Positions 1 to 5,625 of a stretch of DNA of 5,625 nucleotides are shown here, piece after piece. The notes below the pieces were generated by a model, which did not search any database, was not told the origin of the DNA, and saw only the letters and a program-made list of their open reading frames with translations. The first letter of the stretch is position 1. Every line of letters begins with the position of its first letter. The stretch is from Acidobacteriota bacterium. GTDB taxonomy: Bacteria > Acidobacteriota > Thermoanaerobaculia > Multivoradales > JAHEKO01. Where the stretch lies: assembly GCA_030610025.1 (NCBI GenBank), contig JAUWSP010000210.1, forward strand, positions 1 to 5,625, in the 5' to 3' direction. The position numbers and the translations under genes are program-made.

Positions 1-1
1 C

Positions 2-814
2 CAGGCTGTGGCGGATGAGGAGCGGGGCCTTGGCAGCCTGCAAATCGAGCTCGAGGACGATGCCCTGGCGACGCTCGTACAAATGGCCTCCGGGGACGCG
101 CGCCGAGCTCTGAACCTCGTCGAGCTCGTGGCACTCGACGCGACAGCTGACAAGGTTCGACGGATCGATGCCGAAAGAGTGTCCCGCGTTGTTCAGCAGA
201 AGGTTCTCCTGTACGACAAGTCGGGTGAAGAGCACTTCAATCTCATCTCTGCGCTGCACAAATCTCTGAGGGAGAGTGATCCCGATGCGGCTCTTTACTG
301 GCTAGCCCGGATGCTGACCGCTGGCGAAGCGCCTCTGTACATTGCCCGGCGGCTGGTCCGCTGTGCGAGTGAAGATGTGGGGTTGGCCGACCCGATGGCG
401 TTGCCCCAGGCTCTGGCGGCCTGGGATGCTTATCACCGGCTCGGGTCGCCGGAAGGAGAGGTGGCCCTGGCGCAGGCGACCCTCTACCTCTCGATGGCCC
501 CAAAGAGCAATTCGGTCTATGCGGCCTACGGCGAGGTCCGGCGCGTGGTGGAAGACGAGCCGGCAGCACCGGTACCAGCCGCCCTGCGGAACGCCCCAAC
601 CGCCCTCATGAAGGAGTTGGGGTACGGAAAAGGCTACGTCTATGCGCACTCCGTCGAAGAGGGAGTCGGCGGGATCGAGTGCCTGCCGGAAAATCTGGCG
701 GGGCGGCGCTTCTACAGACCGCAGGAACGAGGCTTCGAACGCGAGCTGTCGAAGCGACTCGAAGAGTTTCGAGCCCTGAGGTTGCGGGTCAGAGGACCTT
801 CTACTTCCAAATGA
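2..814 (+). CDS. rarA: Replication-associated recombination protein A (RarA/MgsA), C-terminal part, 5' truncated by window edge
   Basis: RarA is a cytoplasmic AAA+ ATPase related to clamp-loader subunits and eukaryotic WRNIP1; it acts at stalled forks and single-strand gaps. The Walker A and B region lies outside the window. What remains starts in the AAA lid, with the sensor-2 segment GDARRALN about 30 residues in. The RarA/MgsA C-terminal domain follows, recognisable from ISALHKS, DAALYWLARML, the SEDVG segment, APKSNSVY, LRNAPTALMKELGYG and the closing RPQERGFE. The frame is open to the left edge (Gln-Ala precede position 8), and the GTG at 8 reads as an internal valine in the usual RarA context before ERGLG, so it is not a start. 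The TGA stop is at 812-814. The 3' end overlaps the convergent antiporter gene by 14 bp. The family call is secure; activity cannot be judged without the ATPase half. Confidence 0.96.
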   Translation, partial: QAVADEERGLGSLQIELEDDALATLVQMASGDARRALNLVELVALDATADKVRRIDAERVSRVVQQKVLLYDKSGEEHFNLISALHKSLRESDPDAALYWLARMLTAGEAPLYIARRLVRCASEDVGLADPMALPQALAAWDAYHRLGSPEGEVALAQATLYLSMAPKSNSVYAAYGEVRRVVEDEPAAPVPAALRNAPTALMKELGYGKGYVYAHSVEEGVGGIECLPENLAGRRFYRPQERGFERELSKRLEEFRALRLRVRGPSTSK

Positions 815-1742
815 ACAATGCGATCACGTAGGTGCAATAGCCGACTACGAGGCCGATGGCTTCGGCTCGACTGAGTCTGGAGCCAGTTCCGAAGCACCGC
901 CAGACAACCAGGCTGACCATCATCATGACGGTCAGATCGAGCCAGATCGGCTCGACGATCATCAGCGGCCGAGCCACAGCGGTTGCACCGAGGATGAACA
1001 GAATGTTGAAGACATTCGATCCGATGAGGTTGCCGATGACGATGTCACCTTCTTTTCGGGCGGCCGCGACCAGGCTGCTCGCCAACTCCGGCAAGCTCGT
1101 CCCGAAGGCCACTATGGTCAGGCCGATGACTCGCTCGCCCACGCCGAGCGCCCTCGCCAACCCCACGGCTCCCAGAATCAGGAAGTGAGCCCCGACGACC
1201 AACAGACCGACCCCGGCGATCACCATAGTCAAGCTGACGCCGACGGATCGCCATCGGTCGCCGAGGGCCTCGTCGAACTCCGCGGAGACCCCGGCCCTTT
1301 CCGGGGCCCTCCTCCATAGGAGTCTCATCAGATAGACGACGAGGATCGCGAGAAGAAGGCCGCCCTCGAGCCGACTCACCTGGCCGTCCCAGACGATGGG
1401 GAAGACCAGAGCACTGGTCAAGAGCATGAAAGGGACTTCTCGACGAATGAAGCGAGCTGCGATCGTGAGAGGCCAGATGGCACCTGTGACTCCCAGCACC
1501 AGAGAGAGGTTCGCGATGTTGGAGCCGATGATGTTGCCCATCGCGACAGCCGGTGCTCCCTTGAATACACCGGCCAGACTGGCGGCCAACTCCGGGCTGG
1601 AAGTGCCCATCGAGACAATCGTCAGGCCGATCACCATGGGGCTCAAGCCCAGGCGTCTTCCCAGGTTCGCAGCGCCTCGGACCAGGCTCTCGCCGCCGGC
1701 GTAGAGCAGGCCGATGCCCACAAGCAGAAGTAGATAATCCAT
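801..1742 (-). CDS. Calcium/sodium antiporter, CaCA family (YrbG-like)
   Basis: This 313-residue inner-membrane protein belongs to the Ca2+/cation antiporter superfamily, whose members exchange Ca2+ for Na+ (sometimes K+ or H+). It shows the two inverted alpha repeats. Alpha-1 has GTSSPEL at residues 46-52 with GNIIGSN at 69-75; alpha-2 has GTSLPEL at 214-220 with GNLIGSN at 237-243. The acidic ion ligands are probably Glu51 and Glu219. About ten hydrophobic segments are visible, with a charged cytoplasmic loop between the halves at about 143-167. Length is normal for bacterial YrbG-type proteins (about 310-330). The ATG lies 15 bp after the stop of the dsbD-like gene and has no clear Shine-Dalgarno, which suggests translation coupled to the upstream gene. 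It appears to be the last gene of a three-gene operon. The ion actually exchanged cannot be told from sequence. Confidence 0.95.
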   Translation of the reverse strand: MDYLLLLVGIGLLYAGGESLVRGAANLGRRLGLSPMVIGLTIVSMGTSSPELAASLAGVFKGAPAVAMGNIIGSNIANLSLVLGVTGAIWPLTIAARFIRREVPFMLLTSALVFPIVWDGQVSRLEGGLLLAILVVYLMRLLWRRAPERAGVSAEFDEALGDRWRSVGVSLTMVIAGVGLLVVGAHFLILGAVGLARALGVGERVIGLTIVAFGTSLPELASSLVAAARKEGDIVIGNLIGSNVFNILFILGATAVARPLMIVEPIWLDLTVMMMVSLVVWRCFGTGSRLSRAEAIGLVVGYCTYVIALFIWK

Positions 1743-1757
1743 GAACCCGGGAACAGG

Positions 1758-3650
1758 CTATTGTGCTGCCTGCTCGACCACGCTGACCACGGCCTCCTTG
1801 GTCAGAAGCTCGGAGAAGACGTGCGGCTCCTGGCCGGGCCGATAAAGAAGGTAGAACGGGATCCCATAGCGCCCATGATCGGCGAGATACTCCGTGATCG
1901 TGTCGCTTCGAGTCGTCCAGTCTGCCTTCATCGAGATGACTTCGTGGCTCTCGAAAGCTCCGGCAACCTCCGGCGTCTCGAGGACCAGTCGCTCATTGAC
2001 CTTGCATGTGAAGCACCAGTCGGCCGTGACGTCTACGAATACGAGATGTCCCGCCGCGGCCAGACGTTCGGCTTCCTGGCGATCGAAGGTCAGCCAGTCG
2101 ATGAGGCCGGCCGGATGTTCGGCAGTTGAAGAGCTGGCCGTCGAGACGTCGGCGCCTGCTGCCAAGGCCACAGCCAGTCCGATCGTGGCCACGATACCGA
2201 TGAGAGCCAACGTTCTCAGCCAGCCTCGGGCGGTTGCGCTATGTCGAATCCAGACAAACATGGCCATGCCGAGGATCGCCAACTCGACGAAGGCGAGGCG
2301 TTCTCGACTGACCTGTGCAGCCAGGACATAGAGGAGCCATATTGCCGCCGCGGCCAGGAGAAATCCCATGACGACGCGTAGCTTGTCCATCCATGGTCCC
2401 GGTTTCGGGAGAAGTCGTGCCGCATTGGGTATGGCGGCCAGGATGAAGTACGGCAATGCCATTCCCACCGCAATGGCGGTGAAGACGGCAAAGATCGTCG
2501 AGGCCGGCTGACTCAATGCGAAGCTGACTGCCGTTCCCAGGAAAGGCGCTGAGCAGGGAGTGGCCATGAGAGTGGCGAATAGCCCCGAAACCAGGTGCCC
2601 GGCAATCCCCTCCCTGGGTCCGGAATCTGCGAACTGCGCCATCTTCATCGGTAGCACGATCTCGAAGACGCCCCATAGATTCAAGCAGAAGAGAACCACG
2701 ATCAGGGTCAGAACCACGACGAAGGTCGGTTCTTGGAACTGAACTCCCCATCCGACCGCGGCACCGGCCGATCGGGCCAGAATCGCCGCCAGCGCCAGGG
2801 CCCAGAAGGAGATCAGGATTCCAAGCGCAGTTGCCAGTGACCCCACAACGACTTGTGAGCGGCCTTGGCCCGCGCTCTTGACCAGGCCGAAGATTTTGAG
2901 CGAGAGCACCGGGAGGACGCAGGGCATCGCGTTGAGAATCAAGCCTCCGACGACACCGAGAAGCAGGATCAGTGGCAGGCTGATCGGGGGCTTCTTGGCG
3001 GAGCTCGGAGAGGGTTCAGCCTCGCGCAGCTGGAAGATCTCCTGGTTGGTGGGCTGCCCTCCAGGGCCTATCGTCAGGTCGAAACTCTGGGCTGTGGTGA
3101 CCGGCGGCAGGCAGGATCTGTCGTCACAGGCCTGATAGGTGAGCTTCAGCTCGATAGGGACTACGCCGTCGGCTTGTGAGTCGGGAACGGTGAAAGAGGC
3201 GATCAAAGCGACTTCGTCTTCGTAGACCGAGATCGGCTGGTCGGCGAAGGCGAAGGTCTTCATCTCTCCTCTGGGGTAGTCGAACGAGGCCTCGGACCAG
3301 CCTGCAGGCAGATCGATCGCGATCTTCGTCGGTATCAGGTAATCGAAGGTCGGCTGGTTGCTATTGGTGTGCCAATCCCTCTCGATGTCGATGACCGCGG
3401 CAAGGTTCACTTGTGAGCCGGGTTCGTAGGCTGTCCTGTCGGCTTCGACCGAGAAGTGGGCCTTTTCGGCTCGTGGGGGACCCTGACCGAACAGGGGCGA
3501 GGTACTGAGTAGGGCTAGCCAGGCCAGAGCGAACACTGACACCGGGTTCAAAGCTCGGCGCAGTTTCCAGGGATGGCTTCGACCGGTTCCAGGCTGTGGG
3601 AGCTCGAAACTGGCACTACTGATGCCGGAAGCGGGTCTTGTCATGCGCAT
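1758..3650 (-). CDS. dsbD: Thiol:disulfide interchange protein, DsbD/ScsB type (protein-disulfide reductase)
   Basis: DsbD-type proteins carry electrons from cytoplasmic thioredoxin across the inner membrane to periplasmic thiol proteins. This 630-residue protein has the full three-domain order. A signal segment lies at about 29-57. The periplasmic DsbD alpha domain (about 60-195) has a Cys pair at 175 and 180 (CDDRSC). The membrane domain (about 224-500, roughly eight helices) has Cys244 in MPCVLPVLSLK and Cys366 in ATPCSAPFLG. The C-terminal thioredoxin domain (about 515-630) has ADWCFTCK, Cys546 and Cys549, and a likely cis-Pro at 598. All six redox cysteines are therefore present. The MPCVLPVLSLK form is closer to ScsB-like proteins than to E. 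coli DsbD, so the symbol marks the family, not orthology. The start overlaps the upstream thioredoxin gene. A second in-frame ATG at 3644 forms an ATGA overlap with that gene's stop and is an equally good start (628 residues). Confidence 0.95.
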   Translation of the reverse strand: MRMTRPASGISSASFELPQPGTGRSHPWKLRRALNPVSVFALAWLALLSTSPLFGQGPPRAEKAHFSVEADRTAYEPGSQVNLAAVIDIERDWHTNSNQPTFDYLIPTKIAIDLPAGWSEASFDYPRGEMKTFAFADQPISVYEDEVALIASFTVPDSQADGVVPIELKLTYQACDDRSCLPPVTTAQSFDLTIGPGGQPTNQEIFQLREAEPSPSSAKKPPISLPLILLLGVVGGLILNAMPCVLPVLSLKIFGLVKSAGQGRSQVVVGSLATALGILISFWALALAAILARSAGAAVGWGVQFQEPTFVVVLTLIVVLFCLNLWGVFEIVLPMKMAQFADSGPREGIAGHLVSGLFATLMATPCSAPFLGTAVSFALSQPASTIFAVFTAIAVGMALPYFILAAIPNAARLLPKPGPWMDKLRVVMGFLLAAAAIWLLYVLAAQVSRERLAFVELAILGMAMFVWIRHSATARGWLRTLALIGIVATIGLAVALAAGADVSTASSSTAEHPAGLIDWLTFDRQEAERLAAAGHLVFVDVTADWCFTCKVNERLVLETPEVAGAFESHEVISMKADWTTRSDTITEYLADHGRYGIPFYLLYRPGQEPHVFSELLTKEAVVSVVEQAAQ

Positions 3651-4573
3651 GTAGATTGGCCAGTCTCGAGTTCGTCCAGGGTCTGCTGGGCCCAGGCGCG
3701 CAGCTGACTTGCTGGATGAGTCAGTAGGAAACGGCGCAGCTCGCTCTTTGCAGCCAGGCAGTCGCCACGGTCGAGTGAAATCTGTGCCTGGATCAGGTCG
3801 AGGCGTTCGATCAGATCCTTGCTACCAGTCGTCCGGCCACGATCTCGGGCTTCGGCAACCGTCAGAAGAGCCAGATCGAACTGCTCATCGAGCCGCAGGG
3901 AATCAGCCAGCTGGAGGCGAGTCCAATTCGCTTTGTCTTCGTCAAGGGTCTCGGTCTCCAGCAGACGCTGGTACAGACTGCTGGCACGTTTGCCATCTCC
4001 TCTTTGATGGAACTCCTCGGCGAGAATGGCCAGCGCTCCGGGATCGTTGGTATCTCCAAATCGTTCGAACCCGGCTTCGAGAGCCCGAAACTGTGCGACC
4101 TCACGTTCAATCTCACCTATGAATTGGCTAGTGGGCGCATAGCCCTCGACCCGCCCGAACTCGACCATCCGATGATCCACGATGAGAATCGTAGGCAAGT
4201 TGTAGGCAGAGAAATGCTCTTGCAGGCCGGACCCAGTAGCTCCGTCCTCAGTGTCCACTCGGAGCAGGACGAACTTCTTGCTGTAGCGCTGGAACTCATC
4301 TGTGGAGAAGACGTCTCTCTCGAGCTGCCCGCACCAGTGACACCAGTCGGCATAGAGATCTATCAGGATGAGTCGGTTCGAGGACTCTGCCGTGAACTTC
4401 GCCTCTTCGGCGCTCGTGAGCCAGCCTTCCGAGCCCTGGGCACTCACAGTGGTTGCCATCAGTGCCGCGTAGCACAAGAGGCGGAGAATCTGCCGTCGTC
4501 CACTCATGGATTTGGAAGGAAGGGTCGAGCGCTTCGTTGGAGCGCCTGCGGCGCTCAAGACGGAGCGGATCAT
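3641..4573 (-). CDS. Exported thioredoxin-fold protein (CHWC active site) with C-terminal TPR-like region
   Basis: Probable periplasmic thiol-disulfide protein and likely partner of the downstream DsbD. From the start used here (310 residues) there is a 22-residue lead, then a good signal peptide beginning SGRRQILRLLCYAAL and ending near SAQ|G (residues 23-47). A thioredoxin domain follows at about 50-160, with ADWCHWC (active-site cysteines 78 and 81) and a likely cis-Pro at 127 in NLPTILIV. The region 178-305 is helical and TPR-like (LAEEFHQRGDGKRASSLYQRLL and similar units). Start choice: the ATG at 4573 follows GAAGGGG with a 4-base gap. The ATG at 4507 (288 residues) would begin directly at the signal peptide but has no ribosome site. 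A GTG at 4669 would run into the divergent gene and is unlikely. The TGA stop overlaps the dsbD start. It may be a DsbD-gamma-like reductase or a thioredoxin_7-type protein; the substrate is unknown. Confidence 0.88.
   Translation of the reverse strand: MIRSVLSAAGAPTKRSTLPSKSMSGRRQILRLLCYAALMATTVSAQGSEGWLTSAEEAKFTAESSNRLILIDLYADWCHWCGQLERDVFSTDEFQRYSKKFVLLRVDTEDGATGSGLQEHFSAYNLPTILIVDHRMVEFGRVEGYAPTSQFIGEIEREVAQFRALEAGFERFGDTNDPGALAILAEEFHQRGDGKRASSLYQRLLETETLDEDKANWTRLQLADSLRLDEQFDLALLTVAEARDRGRTTGSKDLIERLDLIQAQISLDRGDCLAAKSELRRFLLTHPASQLRAWAQQTLDELETGQSTCA
4540..4556. repeat. Perfect 7-bp inverted repeat with 3-base loop
   Basis: GAGCGCC and GGCGCTC flank a TGC loop. The repeat lies between the two candidate ATG starts (4573 and 4507) of the thioredoxin-TPR gene, so it is either codons for a Leu-Ser-Ala-Ala-Gly-Ala stretch or a stem-loop in the mRNA leader. 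No T run follows on either strand, so it is not a typical intrinsic terminator. In GC-rich coding DNA such a short repeat can occur by chance. Confidence 0.45.
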
Positions 4574-4577
4574 ACCA

Positions 4578-4584
4578 CCCCTTC
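4578..4584 (-). promoter_or_regulatory. Probable ribosome binding site for the thioredoxin-TPR gene
   Basis: On the minus strand this reads GAAGGGG, followed by four bases and the ATG at 4573. It supports the 4573 start over the ATG at 4507, whose upstream bases are pyrimidine-rich and show no Shine-Dalgarno. It is an imperfect match, and the G run can pair with CCCC just upstream in a 4-bp hairpin (4578-4588). Confidence 0.5.
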
Positions 4585-4627
4585 GGGGCTGCGGCGTTTT
4601 GACGCGGCCGGCTGCTAGGATGCCGCG

Positions 4628-4632
4628 AAGGA
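4628..4632 (+). promoter_or_regulatory. Ribosome binding site for the transglutaminase-TPR gene
   Basis: AAGGA is followed by five bases and the ATG at 4638. This is the best Shine-Dalgarno match in the window and is the reason for choosing 4638 over the in-frame ATG at 4620, which would place this site inside the coding sequence. Confidence 0.6.
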
Positions 4633-4637
4633 AGCCC

Positions 4638-5625
4638 ATGAACAAACGCGAGGGCCAAGATCTCGTCACTCCTGGTTATCCGCACTGGCTGAGCCACTGG
4701 ATTCGGTCTCAGGCGGGCCACCGCCGTGGTTCGGTTTGGAGCAAGGTCGTCTTGGCGGGCCTTGTTTTCTGCCTGACAACTGGAAGCTGGGCTTTCGGAG
4801 CGGACAGATCAGCAACGGGCATTGGACAGGAATCACGTGCCAGGCTGGTGGCCCAGGTCGAGTCTCAGGGTCTGAGCTCGGCGGAGATCGTCTTTCCTGA
4901 CAGCTTGACTGAAGAGATGAGGCAGTGGCTTCGGGAAAGCGTGGAGACAGGGCCCTCCCCGAGGGACACGATCGAGGAGCTGCTGCTTGCCATGACCGGG
5001 CCGGAGGGATTGGGGCTGGTCTTCGCTCCCGGCCACACTGCCACGGCGGAGGAGGTCTTCCAGTCCCGACAGGCCAACTGCCTGGCCTTTACCCATCTGA
5101 TGGTCGGCCTGAGTCGCGAGCTCGGGATTCCCACCTACTATGTGAACTACGAGCTTGTCGAGCGGTTCAGGAGGTCGGGCGATCTCATTGTCGTGTCGGG
5201 TCATGTCAGCGCCGGATACGGCAGTGGCCCCGAGGGCTACCTCCTCGAGTTCGGAGACTTGGTGAATCTCGACCGAAGTCAGGCCCGCCCGATTACCGAT
5301 CTCAACGCGCTGGCTCGCTACTATTCAAATCGCGCCGCAGAGCTCATCGCAGAAGGCGAGGTCGAGGCTGCTCTCGGTTGGGCCGAAACAACGACCAGGC
5401 TGGATCCATCGCTGGTGCAGGGGTGGAGCAACCTGGGTGTGGCACTGCGCAGGTCGGGGCGTCTCGATCAAGCCGAAAGGGCCTACATCCAGGCGACCGC
5501 GGTGGATTCCGACTACCACGTGGCCTACCACAATCTATTCGCCTTGATGCGGTTGCGTGGCGACACTGCGGCGGCGCAAGAGATCCTGAAGTTATTGGAC
5601 CGGAGAGACAACAGAAACCCGTTCC
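4638..5625 (+). CDS. Exported transglutaminase-like protein with TPR repeats, 3' truncated by window edge
   Basis: The frame stays open from here to the right edge (329 codons, no stop). Residues 30-55 hold a positively charged stretch (HRRGSVWSK) and a hydrophobic segment ending near FGA, a probable signal peptide with a long N-terminal lead. Residues about 80-215 resemble a transglutaminase-like/cysteine protease core. RQANCLAF supplies the candidate nucleophile Cys148, followed by the typical helix and GIPTYYV strand; His189 lies in SGHVSAGY. The third position looks like Glu204 (YLLEFG) where Asp is usual. Three TPR units follow at about 227-260, 261-294 and 295-329, each 34-35 residues, with NLGVALRRSGRLDQAERAY the clearest. 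The ATG at 4638 is preferred because AAGGA lies 5 bases upstream; an in-frame ATG at 4620 would add six residues. The gene is divergent from the redox operon. Substrate and physiological role are unknown; the family call is fairly good, catalysis is inferred. Confidence 0.85.
   Translation, partial: MNKREGQDLVTPGYPHWLSHWIRSQAGHRRGSVWSKVVLAGLVFCLTTGSWAFGADRSATGIGQESRARLVAQVESQGLSSAEIVFPDSLTEEMRQWLRESVETGPSPRDTIEELLLAMTGPEGLGLVFAPGHTATAEEVFQSRQANCLAFTHLMVGLSRELGIPTYYVNYELVERFRRSGDLIVVSGHVSAGYGSGPEGYLLEFGDLVNLDRSQARPITDLNALARYYSNRAAELIAEGEVEAALGWAETTTRLDPSLVQGWSNLGVALRRSGRLDQAERAYIQATAVDSDYHVAYHNLFALMRLRGDTAAAQEILKLLDRRDNRNPF

Larger units (their letters stand above)
4574..4637. promoter_or_regulatory. 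Short divergent intergenic region, likely holding both promoters
   Basis: This gap of about 64 bp separates the first gene of the minus-strand redox operon from the plus-strand transglutaminase-TPR gene, so promoters for both directions must lie here or inside the flanking 5' ends. I see no convincing paired -35 and -10 elements. TTGACG at 4599-4604 and TAGGAT at 4616-4621 resemble the two hexamers but are only 11 bp apart, too close for a standard sigma-70 promoter. No clear operator palindrome is visible. If the thioredoxin gene really starts at 4507, the region grows to about 130 bp. Confidence 0.4.

Noticed and set aside
8..10. GTG as the start of the RarA-like gene
   Set aside because: The frame is open to the left edge and this codon sits in the normal RarA context just before the sensor-2 region, so it is an internal valine in a truncated gene.
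243..649. Minus-strand open frames antisense to rarA
   Set aside because: They are rich in Arg, Pro and Gly with no motifs, as expected for shadow frames in GC-rich coding DNA.
856..1704. Plus-strand open frames opposite the antiporter
   Set aside because: The minus-strand frame carries both alpha repeats of the CaCA family; the opposite frames have no domain and are shadows.
3641..4573. CHWC protein as a YyaL/DUF255-type (N-acylglucosamine epimerase-like) protein
   Set aside because: CHWC occurs in that family, but this protein is short and exported, has a TPR-like tail in place of the large alpha-barrel domain, and sits with DsbD.
4578..4588. CCCC-TTC-GGGG hairpin as a terminator or riboswitch element
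   Set aside because: The stem is only 4 bp and no T run follows; it most likely reflects the ribosome site and GC-rich composition.
4004..4618. Long plus-strand open frame (about 204 codons)
   Set aside because: It lies antisense to the thioredoxin-TPR gene, whose CHWC motif, signal peptide and operon position are clear. The antisense product shows no recognisable domain.
4599..4621. TTGACG and TAGGAT as a sigma-70 promoter for the plus-strand gene
   Set aside because: The spacing is 11 bp, far below the usual 16-18, so they cannot work together as a standard promoter.
4833..5204. Minus-strand open frame in the right-hand region
   Set aside because: It is antisense to the transglutaminase-TPR gene, whose plus-strand frame is open throughout with clear TPR motifs and a ribosome site.

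Overview
The window is gene-dense, GC-rich bacterial chromosomal DNA. It holds three complete genes on the minus strand and one partial gene at each end on the plus strand. An outer membrane-bearing (Gram-negative-type) bacterium is suggested by the full-length DsbD-type electron transporter with a periplasmic N-terminal domain and by several exported proteins. The protein style (RarA tail, thioredoxin and TPR proteins) would suit Acidobacteriota or a deltaproteobacterial-type lineage, but this placement is inference and weak. There is no sign of a phage, transposon, CRISPR array, rRNA or tRNA.

Layout: (1) 2-814 (+), the C-terminal part of the replication-associated recombination ATPase RarA (MgsA), cut by the left edge. 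(2) 801-1742 (-), a calcium/sodium-type cation antiporter (CaCA family), whose 3' end overlaps that of rarA by 14 bp. (3) 1758-3650 (-), a DsbD/ScsB-type thiol:disulfide interchange protein with all six redox cysteines. (4) 3641 to about 4573 (-), an exported thioredoxin-fold protein with a CHWC active site and a TPR-like helical tail. (5) 4638 to beyond the right edge (+), an exported transglutaminase-like protein followed by TPR repeats, still open at the edge.

The three minus-strand genes look like one operon, transcribed thioredoxin-TPR gene, then dsbD, then antiporter. The first junction is an overlap with an ATGA stop/start arrangement and the second gap is 15 bp. A simple working model is that DsbD passes electrons from cytoplasmic thioredoxin across the inner membrane to the co-encoded CHWC protein in the periplasm. 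Why a cation antiporter shares the transcript is not clear. The divergent transglutaminase/TPR gene begins about 64 bp from the putative start of this operon, so both probably use the same short control region.

Nothing here is clearly a new system. The points most worth a second look are the redox plus antiporter operon, the thioredoxin-TPR fusion, and the divergently encoded transglutaminase-TPR protein.
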